From the NCBI GenBank assembly GCA_016716265.1, contig JADJWQ010000006.1, positions 1,825,501 to 1,889,500 of the forward strand: DNA of 64,000 nt, given 5' to 3'. This document shows, one piece after another, positions 7,664 to 16,724 of the stretch (position 1 is the first letter of the stretch; each line of letters opens with the position of its first letter). Position numbers and translations under genes: made by a program. Origin of the DNA: Planctomycetota bacterium. Lineage in GTDB: Bacteria > Planctomycetota > UBA1135 > UBA2386. Under the pieces are notes generated by a model. The model did not search any database. It was not told the origin of the DNA and was given only the letters and a program-made list of their open reading frames with translations.

Positions 7664-9483
7664 TCGGCCGGGCGGTCGGTAGGGTCGCGGCACACGCCAG
7701 AAGGTCGATGCCGCGCCTGTTCGCATTCCCGCCGATCGCTCCGCTGACGAGCCTGCTCGTCGCGGCCGCAGCGCTGCCGGCACAGCAATCGTTCGTGCTC
7801 GCGCCCCGCACCGACTCGCCGCGCACCGAGAGCGTGCAGGTCGATGTCGACGCGTTCGACGCCAGTGGCCGCATCGGCGGCCAGGGCTTCGTGGCCGTCC
7901 ACCTCGTCAACCGCGACACCGAGCCCCACACCGTGCGCCTGGAGCTGCGCGACCAGGCGACCCTCGGGCGCGCGCTCCGGGTGACAGACGAGATCACCGT
8001 CCTGCCTGGCCTGTCCGGTGACGCGCAGCTGCCGTTCCCGCGGACCGGCGTGCTGACGGAGCTGGTCGCGACGCTCGACAGCGGGGCGCGCGGCACGGCG
8101 TTCGGCGTCACCGGGCGCGCGCGCAGCGACTTCGGCCTGCTGCTGATCGGCGCCTCGACCGCGGCGTGGAGCGACGCCGCGGGCCGCGCGCACGACATCG
8201 CGGCAACCAGTGCCAACACCGCGCGCCCGGTCACCGGCGTGCTGCGCCTCGACCCCGACGAGCTGCCCGCCGAGTGGACCTCGCTCAGCGGCCTCGACCT
8301 CGTCGTGATCGACGCGGCGCACCCGCAGCTCGATGACCGCGCGGCGAGCACGCTGCTCGCCTTCGTTCGGGCCGGCGGCCGCCTCGCGATCGACAACGCG
8401 GAGCGCGCCACGCCGGCGGCGCTGGGGAGCGTGGTCGCCGCGGCACCCGCCGGCCGCATCGCGCTGAGCCGACTCGGCGTCGGCCAGGTGCTGGTGCGCC
8501 GGGCCAGCGGCGAGCTGTCGATCACCGATCTCGGACTGGTCGCCGACCTGCTCGGTCCGAGCCCGACCCCGAACAGCGGTCTGCCAGCGCTCGCGGGGCC
8601 GCTGCCCCTGGAGGCGTTCGAGCTGCACACGATCCGTGGCATCGCACCGATCTCCGCCTCGACGTTCCTCGCGATCGTGCTCGCGTTCGTCGTGCTGGTC
8701 GGTCCGGTCAACCACTTCGCGCTGCGCGGGCGCGACCGCGCGTGGCTCGTGTTGTTCACCGTGCCGGCCGCCGGTGCGCTCGTCACCGCCGGCATCCTGC
8801 TGACGACGGTCCTCAGCGAGGGAACGTCGATCCGCGGCGTCCGCGCGACGCTGACGGTGCTCGACCAGGCCGCGCGCCGCGCGACCAGCGTCGCGCGCGC
8901 GACCGTGTTCGCACCGACCAGCCCCGAGCGGCTGCGGCCGCGACCAGGCACCTACGTCGCGACCGGCGCGCTCGTCGCCGGGCGCGTCCGCCGGCCGGAC
9001 GAGGCCGCGACATTCGTCTGGCAGCGGGCCGACGACGGCGCGCTGTCCGGCGCGCTGGTGCCGTCGCGCGAGCCGACGGCGCTCGCGACGATCGTCGACG
9101 AGCCGTGCCGCGCGCGCCTGCGCTTCCGCCCGCTGCCCGGCGGCGAGCTCGAATTGCTCGGCGACGACCAGCTGGAGCCGACCGCAGCCCCCGGTGCGCT
9201 CGTCGTGACGCTGGCCGACGGCCGCAGCTTCGTGCGCTCGGGTCCCGGGCCGCTGGTGCCGTGCTCGGCGCGCGAGGCCAGGGAGCGCGCGCTCGAGCTG
9301 CTCGGCGTGGCTGGAGCGGACCGACCGGCGCTGGCGCAGCGTGTCGCCGACCTCCGGCCGGGCAGCTACATCGCCGTCGTGTCGGCACCACCGATCGCCG
9401 ACGACCTCGGCCTGCAGGTCGACTGGCAGGACGACCGGCACGTCGTCGTCGGCCACCTCGGCGCGGAGGACGAGGTGCGATGA
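7660..9483 (+). CDS. Large exported membrane protein of an ABC transporter operon
   Basis: Starting at the ATG that overlaps the upstream stop gives 607 residues; every other junction in this operon has the same 4-nt overlap. A second candidate ATG at 7708 (MPRLFAFPP) gives a shorter, more typical signal peptide ending near ALPAQQ, so the start is not settled. The N-terminal half looks like extracytoplasmic beta-rich sequence. Two closely spaced membrane segments follow near residues 330-385 (STFLAIVLAFVVLVGPVNHF and a second before TTVLSEG), then a second extracytoplasmic part. The VGPVNHF helix pair recurs in uncharacterised membrane proteins that accompany ABC-2 transporters. It probably forms the substrate-facing partner of the downstream ATPase and permeases. 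Substrate unknown. Confidence 0.7.
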   Translation: MIGRAVGRVAAHARRSMPRLFAFPPIAPLTSLLVAAAALPAQQSFVLAPRTDSPRTESVQVDVDAFDASGRIGGQGFVAVHLVNRDTEPHTVRLELRDQATLGRALRVTDEITVLPGLSGDAQLPFPRTGVLTELVATLDSGARGTAFGVTGRARSDFGLLLIGASTAAWSDAAGRAHDIAATSANTARPVTGVLRLDPDELPAEWTSLSGLDLVVIDAAHPQLDDRAASTLLAFVRAGGRLAIDNAERATPAALGSVVAAAPAGRIALSRLGVGQVLVRRASGELSITDLGLVADLLGPSPTPNSGLPALAGPLPLEAFELHTIRGIAPISASTFLAIVLAFVVLVGPVNHFALRGRDRAWLVLFTVPAAGALVTAGILLTTVLSEGTSIRGVRATLTVLDQAARRATSVARATVFAPTSPERLRPRPGTYVATGALVAGRVRRPDEAATFVWQRADDGALSGALVPSREPTALATIVDEPCRARLRFRPLPGGELELLGDDQLEPTAAPGALVVTLADGRSFVRSGPGPLVPCSAREARERALELLGVAGADRPALAQRVADLRPGSYIAVVSAPPIADDLGLQVDWQDDRHVVVGHLGAEDEVR

Positions 9484-10421
9484 GCGACCCGCTGCTGAAG
9501 GCGCGCAGGCTGAGCCGTGCGTTCGGCGACCTGCAGGCGGTCGACAAGCTGTCGTTCGAGATCCCGGGCGGCCAGGTGTGGGGCTTCATCGGCCCCAATG
9601 GCGCGGGCAAGACGACGACGATGCGGATTCTCGCGACGCTCGACCTGCCCGACCGCGGCAATGCGTGGATCGACGGCGTATCCGTGCTCGAGGACCCGGC
9701 CAGCGTGCGGAAGCGGATCGGCTTCATGTCCGATCAGTTCGCGCCGTACGGGAACCTGACCGTCCACGAGTACCTGGACTTCTTCGCGCGCGCCTGCGGG
9801 CTGGTCGGTCGGGATCGGCTGCAGACCGTCCGCGACGTCGCCGGGTTCTGCCAGCTCACCGAGTTCCGGCAGCGCCCCGCGAACCGGCTGTCGAAGGGCA
9901 TGGGACAGCGGCTGCACCTCGCGAAGACGCTGCTCCACGACCCGCGCCTCCTGATCCTCGACGAGCCGGCGTCCGGGCTCGATCCACGCGCGCGCATCGA
10001 ATTCCGCGAGCTGATCCGCACGCTCGCCGACGACGGCAAGGGCGTGTTCATCAGCTCGCACATCCTCGCGGAGCTGTCCGAGACCTGCGACGGCGTCGTC
10101 GTCATCGAGCGCGGCAAGCTGGTCGTCGCCGGCACGATCGCGGAGGTCGCGCGCTTCGCGGGCGACCAGCAGCGGGTGCGGGTCGAGACGGTCGGCACGA
10201 CTGAAGCCGCGCTGCGCTTCTTCGCCGTGCAACCACAATGTCGGGAGCTCCGCGAGCACGAGGACAGCGAGCTGTCGTTCGCGTTCGACGGCGACCGCAG
10301 CGCGATGGCCGAGCTGCTCGCGCGGGCGACGGCTGCCGGCATCCGCATCACGTCGTTCCGCAGCGAGGTCGCCGACCTCGAGAGCATCTTCATGCGGACG
10401 ACGTCCGGGAGGCTCCATTGA
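9480..10421 (+). CDS. ABC transporter ATP-binding protein
   Basis: This 313-residue ATPase has all standard motifs: Walker A GPNGAGKTT (38-46), a Q-loop equivalent near residue 86 in GFMSDQFAPYGNLT, signature LSKGMGQ (137-143), Walker B LLILDEP (157-163) and the H-loop ISSH near 193. The signature is LSKGM rather than the textbook LSGGQ, as is common in ABC-2 type exporters. About 90 residues follow the nucleotide-binding core, a usual length for this class. The ATG overlaps the preceding stop by 4 nt, and the stop overlaps the TTG of the first permease. It energises the two membrane proteins encoded next. Confidence 0.95.
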   Translation: MSDPLLKARRLSRAFGDLQAVDKLSFEIPGGQVWGFIGPNGAGKTTTMRILATLDLPDRGNAWIDGVSVLEDPASVRKRIGFMSDQFAPYGNLTVHEYLDFFARACGLVGRDRLQTVRDVAGFCQLTEFRQRPANRLSKGMGQRLHLAKTLLHDPRLLILDEPASGLDPRARIEFRELIRTLADDGKGVFISSHILAELSETCDGVVVIERGKLVVAGTIAEVARFAGDQQRVRVETVGTTEAALRFFAVQPQCRELREHEDSELSFAFDGDRSAMAELLARATAAGIRITSFRSEVADLESIFMRTTSGRLH

Positions 10422-11875
10422 CCCCGAGCGACCCGGGGACAACGGCGCGCCGCGCGCGGCGGCTCGCGGCGTGGCGGGCGGAGCCGACCTGGGAGGATCG
10501 CCTGTCGGACCGGCTCCATCCGATCCTGTGGCGCGAGCTGGTGCAGGCCACGAACGGTCGCGTGCTGCGCACGCTGTTGCTGGCCGGCTGTGGCGTGCTG
10601 CTGTTCTACGCGCCCGACGCGCTGCCGCCGGCATACCTGCCGGCGAACGCCCCGGAGCGCGGCGCGACCGCACGGACCGCAGCCCTCGTCGCGCTCGAGG
10701 TGCTGCGCGCGCTGCTGCTCGGCTACGTGCCGTTCCGCGGCTTCCTGGCGACGCGCGAGGAGCTCGCCGGCCACGGTCGCGAGCATCTGCTGCTCGGCGG
10801 CGTGACGGCACGGCGCGCGGTGATCGGCAAGCTACTCGCGTCGGGCGCGATCACGCTGGCGTTCCTCGGGCTGTCCGGACCGTTCCTCGCGCTGTGCGTC
10901 GCGCTGCGCGGGCTCGGCGCCGGCGCGATGCTCGGCTCACTGGCAGCCCTCGCCGCGCTCGCCGTCGCGAGCAGCGCGCTCGCCGTCGCGCTCGCCGCGC
11001 TGACCCGCGACGTCGACCCGCCGTCGTTGCCCATCGCGCTGGTGGGCGCGGCCTGCGGCGCGGCCGGGTTCGCACGACCGGGAGGCGGATCGCTGGCCGA
11101 CCACGCACTCGGGGCATTCGCCGCCGACGCCGGCGGCGCGACCCTCGCGGTCGTCGCGGTCGCCACGCTGGTGACGGCGGTCGGGATCGCCTCGGCCACC
11201 CGCGCGATGCGCGGTGCGCGGGAGCGGACGACGGGCGCGTTGCCGATGCTGGCGGCCGCGGCCCCGCTGGTGCTGCTCGCGGCCCGCCGGCTGTGGTCCG
11301 AAGGCCCGTGGCCGGCCCAGGGCGTCGCAGCACTCGGGCTCGCGATCGTCGTCCCGATCCTCGCACACGTCGGTGCGACGCAGCCGGCACGCAAGGCCGC
11401 GCTCGTCGCGCTGGCCTGCGGTCTGTCGATGGTGCTCGGCGGGTTCGCCGAGCCGACCACGATCCTCGATTTCCGGGCGCGGAGCGCGATCGCGCTCGCA
11501 CCGGCGCTCGGCATCGCCTGGCTCGCCGGGCTGGTGGCGGCCGTGCGAGGTGCGGTGCGCGGCAGCAGCGACGCGGGGCCCACGGTCGCCGGGACGCTGT
11601 GGCGCAGCCTCGGGCTCGCGGCGGCGGCAGCCGCGCTGCCGATGCTCGTCAACGGGCTCCTGGGCCGTGCGTCGGCGTCCTGGAGCGCTGCCCAGGCGCT
11701 GAACCCGTTCGCGGTGGCCGGACGCCTGTCGACCGCCGGCGCGGGGCCGGGCGACCTGTGGCTGCTCGCGGTCGCGGCGGCGATGGCCTGGGTGGTCGCG
11801 CTGGCCCGTCGCGAGCTCGTGGCGCCCGGCGACGACGCCGCCGAGACCGAGCCGGATGGAGTGCCCGCGCCGTGA
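10418..11875 (+). CDS. ABC-2 type permease, first of two
   Basis: The likely start is a TTG at 10418 that overlaps the ATPase stop (TTGA); no ATG or in-frame GTG fits near the junction. This gives 485 residues with a charged N-terminus (about 40 residues, including HPILWRELVQATNGR) followed by roughly ten to twelve hydrophobic segments. A cytoplasmic N-terminus of the form HPILxREL before the first helix is typical of ABC-2 permeases. The protein is almost certainly the membrane partner of the upstream ATPase. The next permease has a similar N-terminus (HPLVFRELRR), so the two may form a heterodimer. Confidence 0.85.
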   Translation: MTPSDPGTTARRARRLAAWRAEPTWEDRLSDRLHPILWRELVQATNGRVLRTLLLAGCGVLLFYAPDALPPAYLPANAPERGATARTAALVALEVLRALLLGYVPFRGFLATREELAGHGREHLLLGGVTARRAVIGKLLASGAITLAFLGLSGPFLALCVALRGLGAGAMLGSLAALAALAVASSALAVALAALTRDVDPPSLPIALVGAACGAAGFARPGGGSLADHALGAFAADAGGATLAVVAVATLVTAVGIASATRAMRGARERTTGALPMLAAAAPLVLLAARRLWSEGPWPAQGVAALGLAIVVPILAHVGATQPARKAALVALACGLSMVLGGFAEPTTILDFRARSAIALAPALGIAWLAGLVAAVRGAVRGSSDAGPTVAGTLWRSLGLAAAAAALPMLVNGLLGRASASWSAAQALNPFAVAGRLSTAGAGPGDLWLLAVAAAMAWVVALARRELVAPGDDAAETEPDGVPAP

Positions 11876-13398
11876 CCGTCCGCCCCCCAGCAGGATCCGC
11901 GTCGCACCGGGGCACGGCATCCGACCTGCTACACCCGCTCGTCTTTCGCGAGCTGCGCCGCAGCTTCCGCACGCGCGCCTACCTGCTGACGATCGGCACC
12001 GCGTGCGTGGCGATGCTCGTGATCGCGCTGATCGCGGCAGATCGCGAGCTGAACGGCGTGGAGGTCTCGCAATGGACGCTCCGCACCAGCCTGCAAGTGC
12101 TGGTGCCCGTGCTGCTGGTGGCCATCCCCATGCAGGCCCACCTCGCATTGCGCGAGGAGACCTTCGGTCACACCGCGGACCAGCTGGTGTTGGCCGGGCT
12201 ACGGCCGGCCGGCGTCGTCCTCGGCCTCGTGGCGACCGCGGTGCTGCAATGCGGTGTGTTCACCGGCTTCTTCGCACCGCTGCTCGCGTTCAGCTACCTG
12301 CTGCTCGGCGTCGACGCCCGCACCATCGTCGAGTGCATCGCGCTCGCGGTCGGCGCCTGCCTCGTGACGACGAGCGCGGCGCTCGCGGGGCTGCGCCTGG
12401 CCCGCTTCGGCTGGCTGCGGCCGCACGTGACCGTGTTGGTCCTCGCGGCGCTCGGCGCGCTGGCGGTGGTCGTGATCGGCAACATGGACGCACTGCTCGC
12501 GGCGGTGCGCGAGGATGCCCGGTCGGGGCGGCAGTTCTGGCTCGCACTGCAACAGATCGCGACGATCAGCATGCTGCTCGCGACGTTCCTCGGCCTGCTC
12601 GCCGCGGGCAGCCTGACGCCGCACCCCGAGGCGAGGGCGATCGGCTTCCGTCTCGTCGGGCTCGCGGCGGCACCGACCTGCACGCTGGCGTTCGGCGCGG
12701 GCGTGCACGGTGGCCTGGCCGCGATGGTCGCGACGGCGCCGTTCTGGTTCCTGGCGACGACGGAGCCGCTGACGCTCACGCGCCGCCAGCTCGCGCTGGT
12801 GCCGCGCGGCAGTCGCCGGCGACAGCTCGCGATGGCGCCGCTGCTCCCGGGCGCCGGCCGGGGCGTGCTGTACGCGGCGGCGGTGCTCGCCGCCTGCGTG
12901 CTCAGCGGCATCGCGACCGAATGGAGCGTGCGTGGGGCGGCACCGACGCGCGACGGCGTGCTGCGGCTGGCCGCGCTCGCGGCGCTCGGCATCGGCTACG
13001 CCGCCTGGTTCTGCCGGCACCGTCTGCACGGCGTCGAGACGTCGCGCCTCGCGACGACGCAGGCTCGGCTCGGCCTCGCCCGCCAGCTCGCCGCGCTGTG
13101 GTTCTTCGCCTTGGTGCTCGACGGCTGGGCCGTCGGGCTCGGCGGCGCGCCCCTGGCGCTCGCGTCTTCGCTCGTGCCGTTCGCACACCTCGCGGCCCCG
13201 CAGTACCTGCCCCCCGCGCTCGTGCTCCTCGCGATCGGCGCGACGCTCGGCGGCATGCTGCTCGCTCCCGCGCTGCCCGCGGTGCGCTTCGGCCTGCGCG
13301 AGCTGCGCGACCCCGGCCAGACGCCGATACCACGGGAGCTCCGCGCACGCACGCGGCGACCGCACACGCGCTCGCGCCAGCGTCGCCAGCCGCGGTGA
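11872..13398 (+). CDS. ABC-2 type permease, second of two
   Basis: A GTG start at 11872 overlaps the previous stop by 4 nt (GTGA) and gives 508 residues. The N-terminus contains HPLVFRELRRSFRTRAY, matching the style of the preceding permease, then about twelve hydrophobic segments and a basic C-terminal tail rich in Arg. The two permeases are probably paralogues forming a heterodimeric channel with the ATPase at 9480. This is the last gene of the five-gene overlapping unit. It converges on the arylsulfotransferase-like gene with 27 nt between stops. The transported substrate cannot be read from the sequence. Confidence 0.85.
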   Translation: MTVRPPAGSASHRGTASDLLHPLVFRELRRSFRTRAYLLTIGTACVAMLVIALIAADRELNGVEVSQWTLRTSLQVLVPVLLVAIPMQAHLALREETFGHTADQLVLAGLRPAGVVLGLVATAVLQCGVFTGFFAPLLAFSYLLLGVDARTIVECIALAVGACLVTTSAALAGLRLARFGWLRPHVTVLVLAALGALAVVVIGNMDALLAAVREDARSGRQFWLALQQIATISMLLATFLGLLAAGSLTPHPEARAIGFRLVGLAAAPTCTLAFGAGVHGGLAAMVATAPFWFLATTEPLTLTRRQLALVPRGSRRRQLAMAPLLPGAGRGVLYAAAVLAACVLSGIATEWSVRGAAPTRDGVLRLAALAALGIGYAAWFCRHRLHGVETSRLATTQARLGLARQLAALWFFALVLDGWAVGLGGAPLALASSLVPFAHLAAPQYLPPALVLLAIGATLGGMLLAPALPAVRFGLRELRDPGQTPIPRELRARTRRPHTRSRQRRQPR

Positions 13399-13425
13399 TC
13401 GACGCGGACCGACCGCAGGCGCGGC

Positions 13426-15048
13426 TCAGGGCCGTACGGCGAGGTGCACCGGCTGGCTCGCGAACGACGGCGCGAAGCTCACCGGATCGAAGCCGAGCCA
13501 CGCGAAGTCGAGCTCGATCCCCGCGAGCGCGGGCAGGATCGACACCGGGACGGCAAGACTGGCGGCCGCGCCGCCGACACCGTCGAGCGCGCCGAGCGTG
13601 GTCCGGAACAGCGGTCCGTTGGCATCGGTCACCGCGAGCTCGAACAACGGGTCGACGTTCAGCGGCAGTCGGACTCCGGCGAGCGCCGTGCCGGGCGACG
13701 TGCCGGCGGCCGACGCGAGCAGCAGGTAGCCCTGCGCCGCGCGCGGCGTGCCGGCCAGCAATCTGAATCCCGCGACTCCGCCGCGCGCCGACGAGAGCTC
13801 GGACGTGTCCGCCCACAGCGAGCGCTCCACGTAGTGCGCGTGGAACACGATCGGGGCGTTCGGGAGGTACTGCCAGACGATCTGGCCGGCCGGATCGACC
13901 TCGAGCAGCCACGGCTGCGTGCCGCTGCACACGAGCGTGTTCCCGTTCGGCAGGCGCTCGGCGCCGGAGACCGCCGGTGAGTTCATCTCGCCGTCCGCGA
14001 ACGTCCACAGCGGACCCAGCGGGCCGTAGCGACCGCCGGCGCCGCGCACGAAGCCGCCATCCGCACCGATCGGCAATGCGATCTCCCAAATCTGCGAGCC
14101 GGTCGGCCAGCGGTTGTTGAACAGCGTCAGGTGACCCGCGCCGGGCCGACCGGGCGGAACGAATTGCGGATCGTGCTGGAAGAACAGCTGCTGCTCGGCG
14201 GCGCTGCCGGCGCGGTACGCGGCCGGATTGCCCCAGCGATACAGCAGGTCGCCGCCGTGGCCGCGGCGGCCACCGGTGTGCCCCGCGGCCTCCGCGGTGG
14301 TGGTGGAGTGGTCGATGATCCAGATCTCGTCCTGGAAGGGCGCGCTGATGACGATCCAATCGTTCGCCGGGTCGTAGTCGAGCCCGTTGACGTGGTTCCA
14401 GTCACCCGTGAGCGCGATCAGCTCTCGCGGGAAGTTGATGTCGACGAGCTCCGGGTGTGCGGCGACGTCACCGTGGTTGGCTCTCGTCGGGTCGAAGTCC
14501 TGGACGAGGTGGTCCCACAGATGCCATTGCCAGACGATCCGCCCGGTGGTCGGGCCGGTCGGCTCGACCTCGACGAGGTGGTCCGGCCGGAACCAGGTGC
14601 CGCGCAGCAATGCGGGATCCCGTCCCGCGGCGATCGCCTGGGCGATCGTCTTGTCCTCCCACGCCGTGATCAGCACATTGCCGTTCGGCATCGGGTGCAG
14701 ATCGTGGTGCGACAGCACGCCGTTGGTGTTGTAGCGGTAGTCCCAGAGCACGGTGCCGTCGAACGCCACGATCTGCACGCCTCCTCCCGCCCCGTTGCCG
14801 AAGCGAGGGCCGACCGAGATCGCCCGCAGCAGCGTGCCGTCGTGCCGCAGGTGCACGCTCATGCCGGCGGTGAACGCGCTGGTCCAGCGGTGCACGATCC
14901 TGCCCGCCGTGTCGACGAGGTGCGTCTCGGTCTGGTTCGGCAGGAGCCGCAGACCGGGCGCAGGCTGCTGGGCGGGCGCGCCGGGGGACGACGAGAGGAC
15001 GCCGAGGAGCACGGCGAGGCGAGGGGCGGAACGCCGGACGGGGATCAT
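13426..15048 (-). CDS. Arylsulfotransferase-like secreted beta-propeller protein with C-terminal module
   Basis: This 540-residue protein has a signal ending near SPGAPAQQ. Residues 40-410 resemble aryl-sulfate sulfotransferase (ASST)-like propellers: LVDTAGRIVHRW, GTVLWDYRYN, LSHHDLHPMPNGNVLI, DWNHVNGLDYDPAND and RLPNGNTLVCSG are typical repeats. The paired histidines in SHHDLH and the WNHVN motif are conserved in the family, but I cannot confirm a complete sulfotransferase site; many relatives are annotated only as ASST-like. Residues from about 425 to the end look like a divergent copy of the C-terminal module also seen in proteins at 18516, 29648, 56692 and 62478. Its location is probably the periplasm or cell surface. 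Confidence 0.82.
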   Translation of the reverse strand: MIPVRRSAPRLAVLLGVLSSSPGAPAQQPAPGLRLLPNQTETHLVDTAGRIVHRWTSAFTAGMSVHLRHDGTLLRAISVGPRFGNGAGGGVQIVAFDGTVLWDYRYNTNGVLSHHDLHPMPNGNVLITAWEDKTIAQAIAAGRDPALLRGTWFRPDHLVEVEPTGPTTGRIVWQWHLWDHLVQDFDPTRANHGDVAAHPELVDINFPRELIALTGDWNHVNGLDYDPANDWIVISAPFQDEIWIIDHSTTTAEAAGHTGGRRGHGGDLLYRWGNPAAYRAGSAAEQQLFFQHDPQFVPPGRPGAGHLTLFNNRWPTGSQIWEIALPIGADGGFVRGAGGRYGPLGPLWTFADGEMNSPAVSGAERLPNGNTLVCSGTQPWLLEVDPAGQIVWQYLPNAPIVFHAHYVERSLWADTSELSSARGGVAGFRLLAGTPRAAQGYLLLASAAGTSPGTALAGVRLPLNVDPLFELAVTDANGPLFRTTLGALDGVGGAAASLAVPVSILPALAGIELDFAWLGFDPVSFAPSFASQPVHLAVRP

Positions 15049-15194
15049 GAGCGCGATGCGGCGAGGGGTCGGGGGCAGGCCGGCACGCGGACGAACGATG
15101 TCGTAGCCGTCCCGCCCGCGGCGACTACCCGGCTCGGGCGGCGATCACCGCGTTGTTACAGGCCGCGGTGACCGGCCGATTCGGCAGCGCGCCG

Positions 15195-15491
15195 TCAACG
15201 CGACAACAGCAATGCGATCGCGATCGTCGCGCCGTTCGCCAGCGCGGAGGCACCGAGTGCCCGGCGGTACGGCAGCCGCGTCACCGCACGGTAGACGACG
15301 GCCTCGAGCGAGATCACCGCCGCCTCCACCGGCCAGAACCCCGCGACCCCGCGCGACACGGCGAGCCAGGCGAGCGGGTGGCTCAGCAGGTTCGCGCCGA
15401 GCGCGTCTGGCCAGCGCCGGCGCCCCGCCACCGCGCAGACGAGCGGCACCTCCACGGCGAGCGTCAGCAGCAGCGCGAGCGGGTAGCTCAC
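15195..15491 (-). CDS. Small integral membrane protein
   Basis: A GTG start at 15491 overlaps the stop of the upstream small gene by 4 nt (GTGA) and gives 98 residues. It begins VSYPLALLLTLAVEVPLV and has about three hydrophobic segments: near residues 1-20, 50-65 and 78-97, the last ending IAIALLLSR. I do not recognise a family. It is the third gene of a unit with a LysM protein and another small membrane protein, so a role at the envelope is likely. Confidence 0.6.
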   Translation of the reverse strand: MSYPLALLLTLAVEVPLVCAVAGRRRWPDALGANLLSHPLAWLAVSRGVAGFWPVEAAVISLEAVVYRAVTRLPYRRALGASALANGATIAIALLLSR

Positions 15492-15697
15492 GATGTGTAC
15501 TTCCGGGCGGAGCTCCGGCGCGCGCGCCGCCGCGCGACCAGCATCAGCGTGACGAAGCCGAACAGCGCGATCCCGAACAGCCAGCGACCGTCGAACACGC
15601 TGCTCGCCGGCGGATCCTGCGGCGGGATGTCGACCGCGACCAGGGCGAGCCGCACTCCGAGCGCGGGGAACAGCGATGCGATCGACGTCGTCAGCAT
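15488..15697 (-). CDS. Small single-pass membrane protein
   Basis: This 69-residue protein is preceded by a clear ribosome-binding site (AGGAGA, seven nt before the ATG). It has an N-terminal hydrophobic stretch and a stronger membrane helix near residues 40-55 (WLFGIALFGFVTLMLVA), then a basic tail rich in Arg (RRRARRSSARK). The layout suggests an exported N-terminus with a positive cytoplasmic tail. It sits 24 nt after the LysM protein gene and overlaps the next membrane protein by 4 nt. Function unknown. Confidence 0.6.
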   Translation of the reverse strand: MLTTSIASLFPALGVRLALVAVDIPPQDPPASSVFDGRWLFGIALFGFVTLMLVARRRARRSSARKYTS

Positions 15698-15721
15698 GGT
15701 CGGTCTCCTGGCACTCGCCGA

Positions 15722-16573
15722 TCATGCTGTCGGAACATCGGCCAGCGCACCAGCGGCGAGCACCGCCCGCCGCCGCCAGGACAGCAGCGCCAGGCCGGCG
15801 CCGCCCGCCAACGCGAGCAGCACCAGCAGCAGCGTGCCGTCGCGCCGCTCCGGACCGCCCTCGGCGGACTTCCGGATCGGCTGCCCCTCGGCGTCGAAGC
15901 GCTCGGTGGAGACATCCTGCAACTCGAGGCGGGTCACCTCGCCCTCGACGACCTCCCGCAGCTCGAAGGTCTGCCGGATCGAGCGGGTCGGGTCCGAATC
16001 GTCCACGGCGCGCACCGGGCTGATCGGGCGCGACAGCCACGCCCAGTCGGCCTGGGTGATCGCCGCCTGGGGGTCCTTCGCCTCGAGCGCCACCTGCAGT
16101 GCGACCAGCTGACCGGCGTCGACCAGCAGCACCCGGCACTGCCACTTGAAGAACGGCAGCGGCTGGCTGGCGTCGAACGGCTGCGGGGCGCGCCCGAACA
16201 TCGGATCGGTCCACAGGAACACGTGGACGCGCTCGCTGCGCTCGGCGACCGGCGCCACCGGCGGCAGCCAGATCCGCTGGCCGATCTCCAGGCGGGACGG
16301 CTCGAGGCCCGGGTTCAGCGCAACGATCTCTCGCCAGCGCGCAATCTCACCGAGCCGCGCCTTCGCGATCGCGGACAGCGTCTCCCCCTCGGCGACGGTG
16401 TGCGACGTCAGCGCGATCGGCGCGATCGCGCCGAGCTGCACGACGGCCTCGAACCGGACGCCGTGCGTGCCGGGCAGCAGCACGTCGGGAGCGGACGGCA
16501 GCGCGGCGGGCAGAGCGGCAGGGCAAGGCGGCAGAACGGTGCACGTGAGCACCAGCGCGGCGAGGGAGATCAT
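15722..16573 (-). CDS. LysM-domain membrane-anchored protein
   Basis: The ATG at 16573 follows a good ribosome-binding site (AGGAG) and gives 283 residues. The N-terminus is a signal-like hydrophobic segment. A LysM peptidoglycan-binding domain spans about residues 57-105, from SHTVAEGETLSAIAKA to LEIGQRIWLPP. An extracytoplasmic region of about 130 residues follows, then a C-terminal membrane helix near 246-265 with RRR after it. LysM implies attachment to or sensing of the cell wall. It heads a three-gene unit with two small membrane proteins and is divergent from the M1 peptidase gene, with 151 nt between them. Confidence 0.8.
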   Translation of the reverse strand: MISLAALVLTCTVLPPCPAALPAALPSAPDVLLPGTHGVRFEAVVQLGAIAPIALTSHTVAEGETLSAIAKARLGEIARWREIVALNPGLEPSRLEIGQRIWLPPVAPVAERSERVHVFLWTDPMFGRAPQPFDASQPLPFFKWQCRVLLVDAGQLVALQVALEAKDPQAAITQADWAWLSRPISPVRAVDDSDPTRSIRQTFELREVVEGEVTRLELQDVSTERFDAEGQPIRKSAEGGPERRDGTLLLVLLALAGGAGLALLSWRRRAVLAAGALADVPTA

Positions 16574-16724
16574 CGGTAGCTCCTGGTCGGATCGGGTGCG
16601 GCGGCCGGACCCCGGGGAGCTTCGGAAGTTCCCGTCCGGCCGTAAAGTCCTCTCGCAGACCCCGACCGGCATGCGTCCATCCCCGCGGCCGCCGTCGCCC
16701 GCCCCGCCGAACGAATCTCCACCG

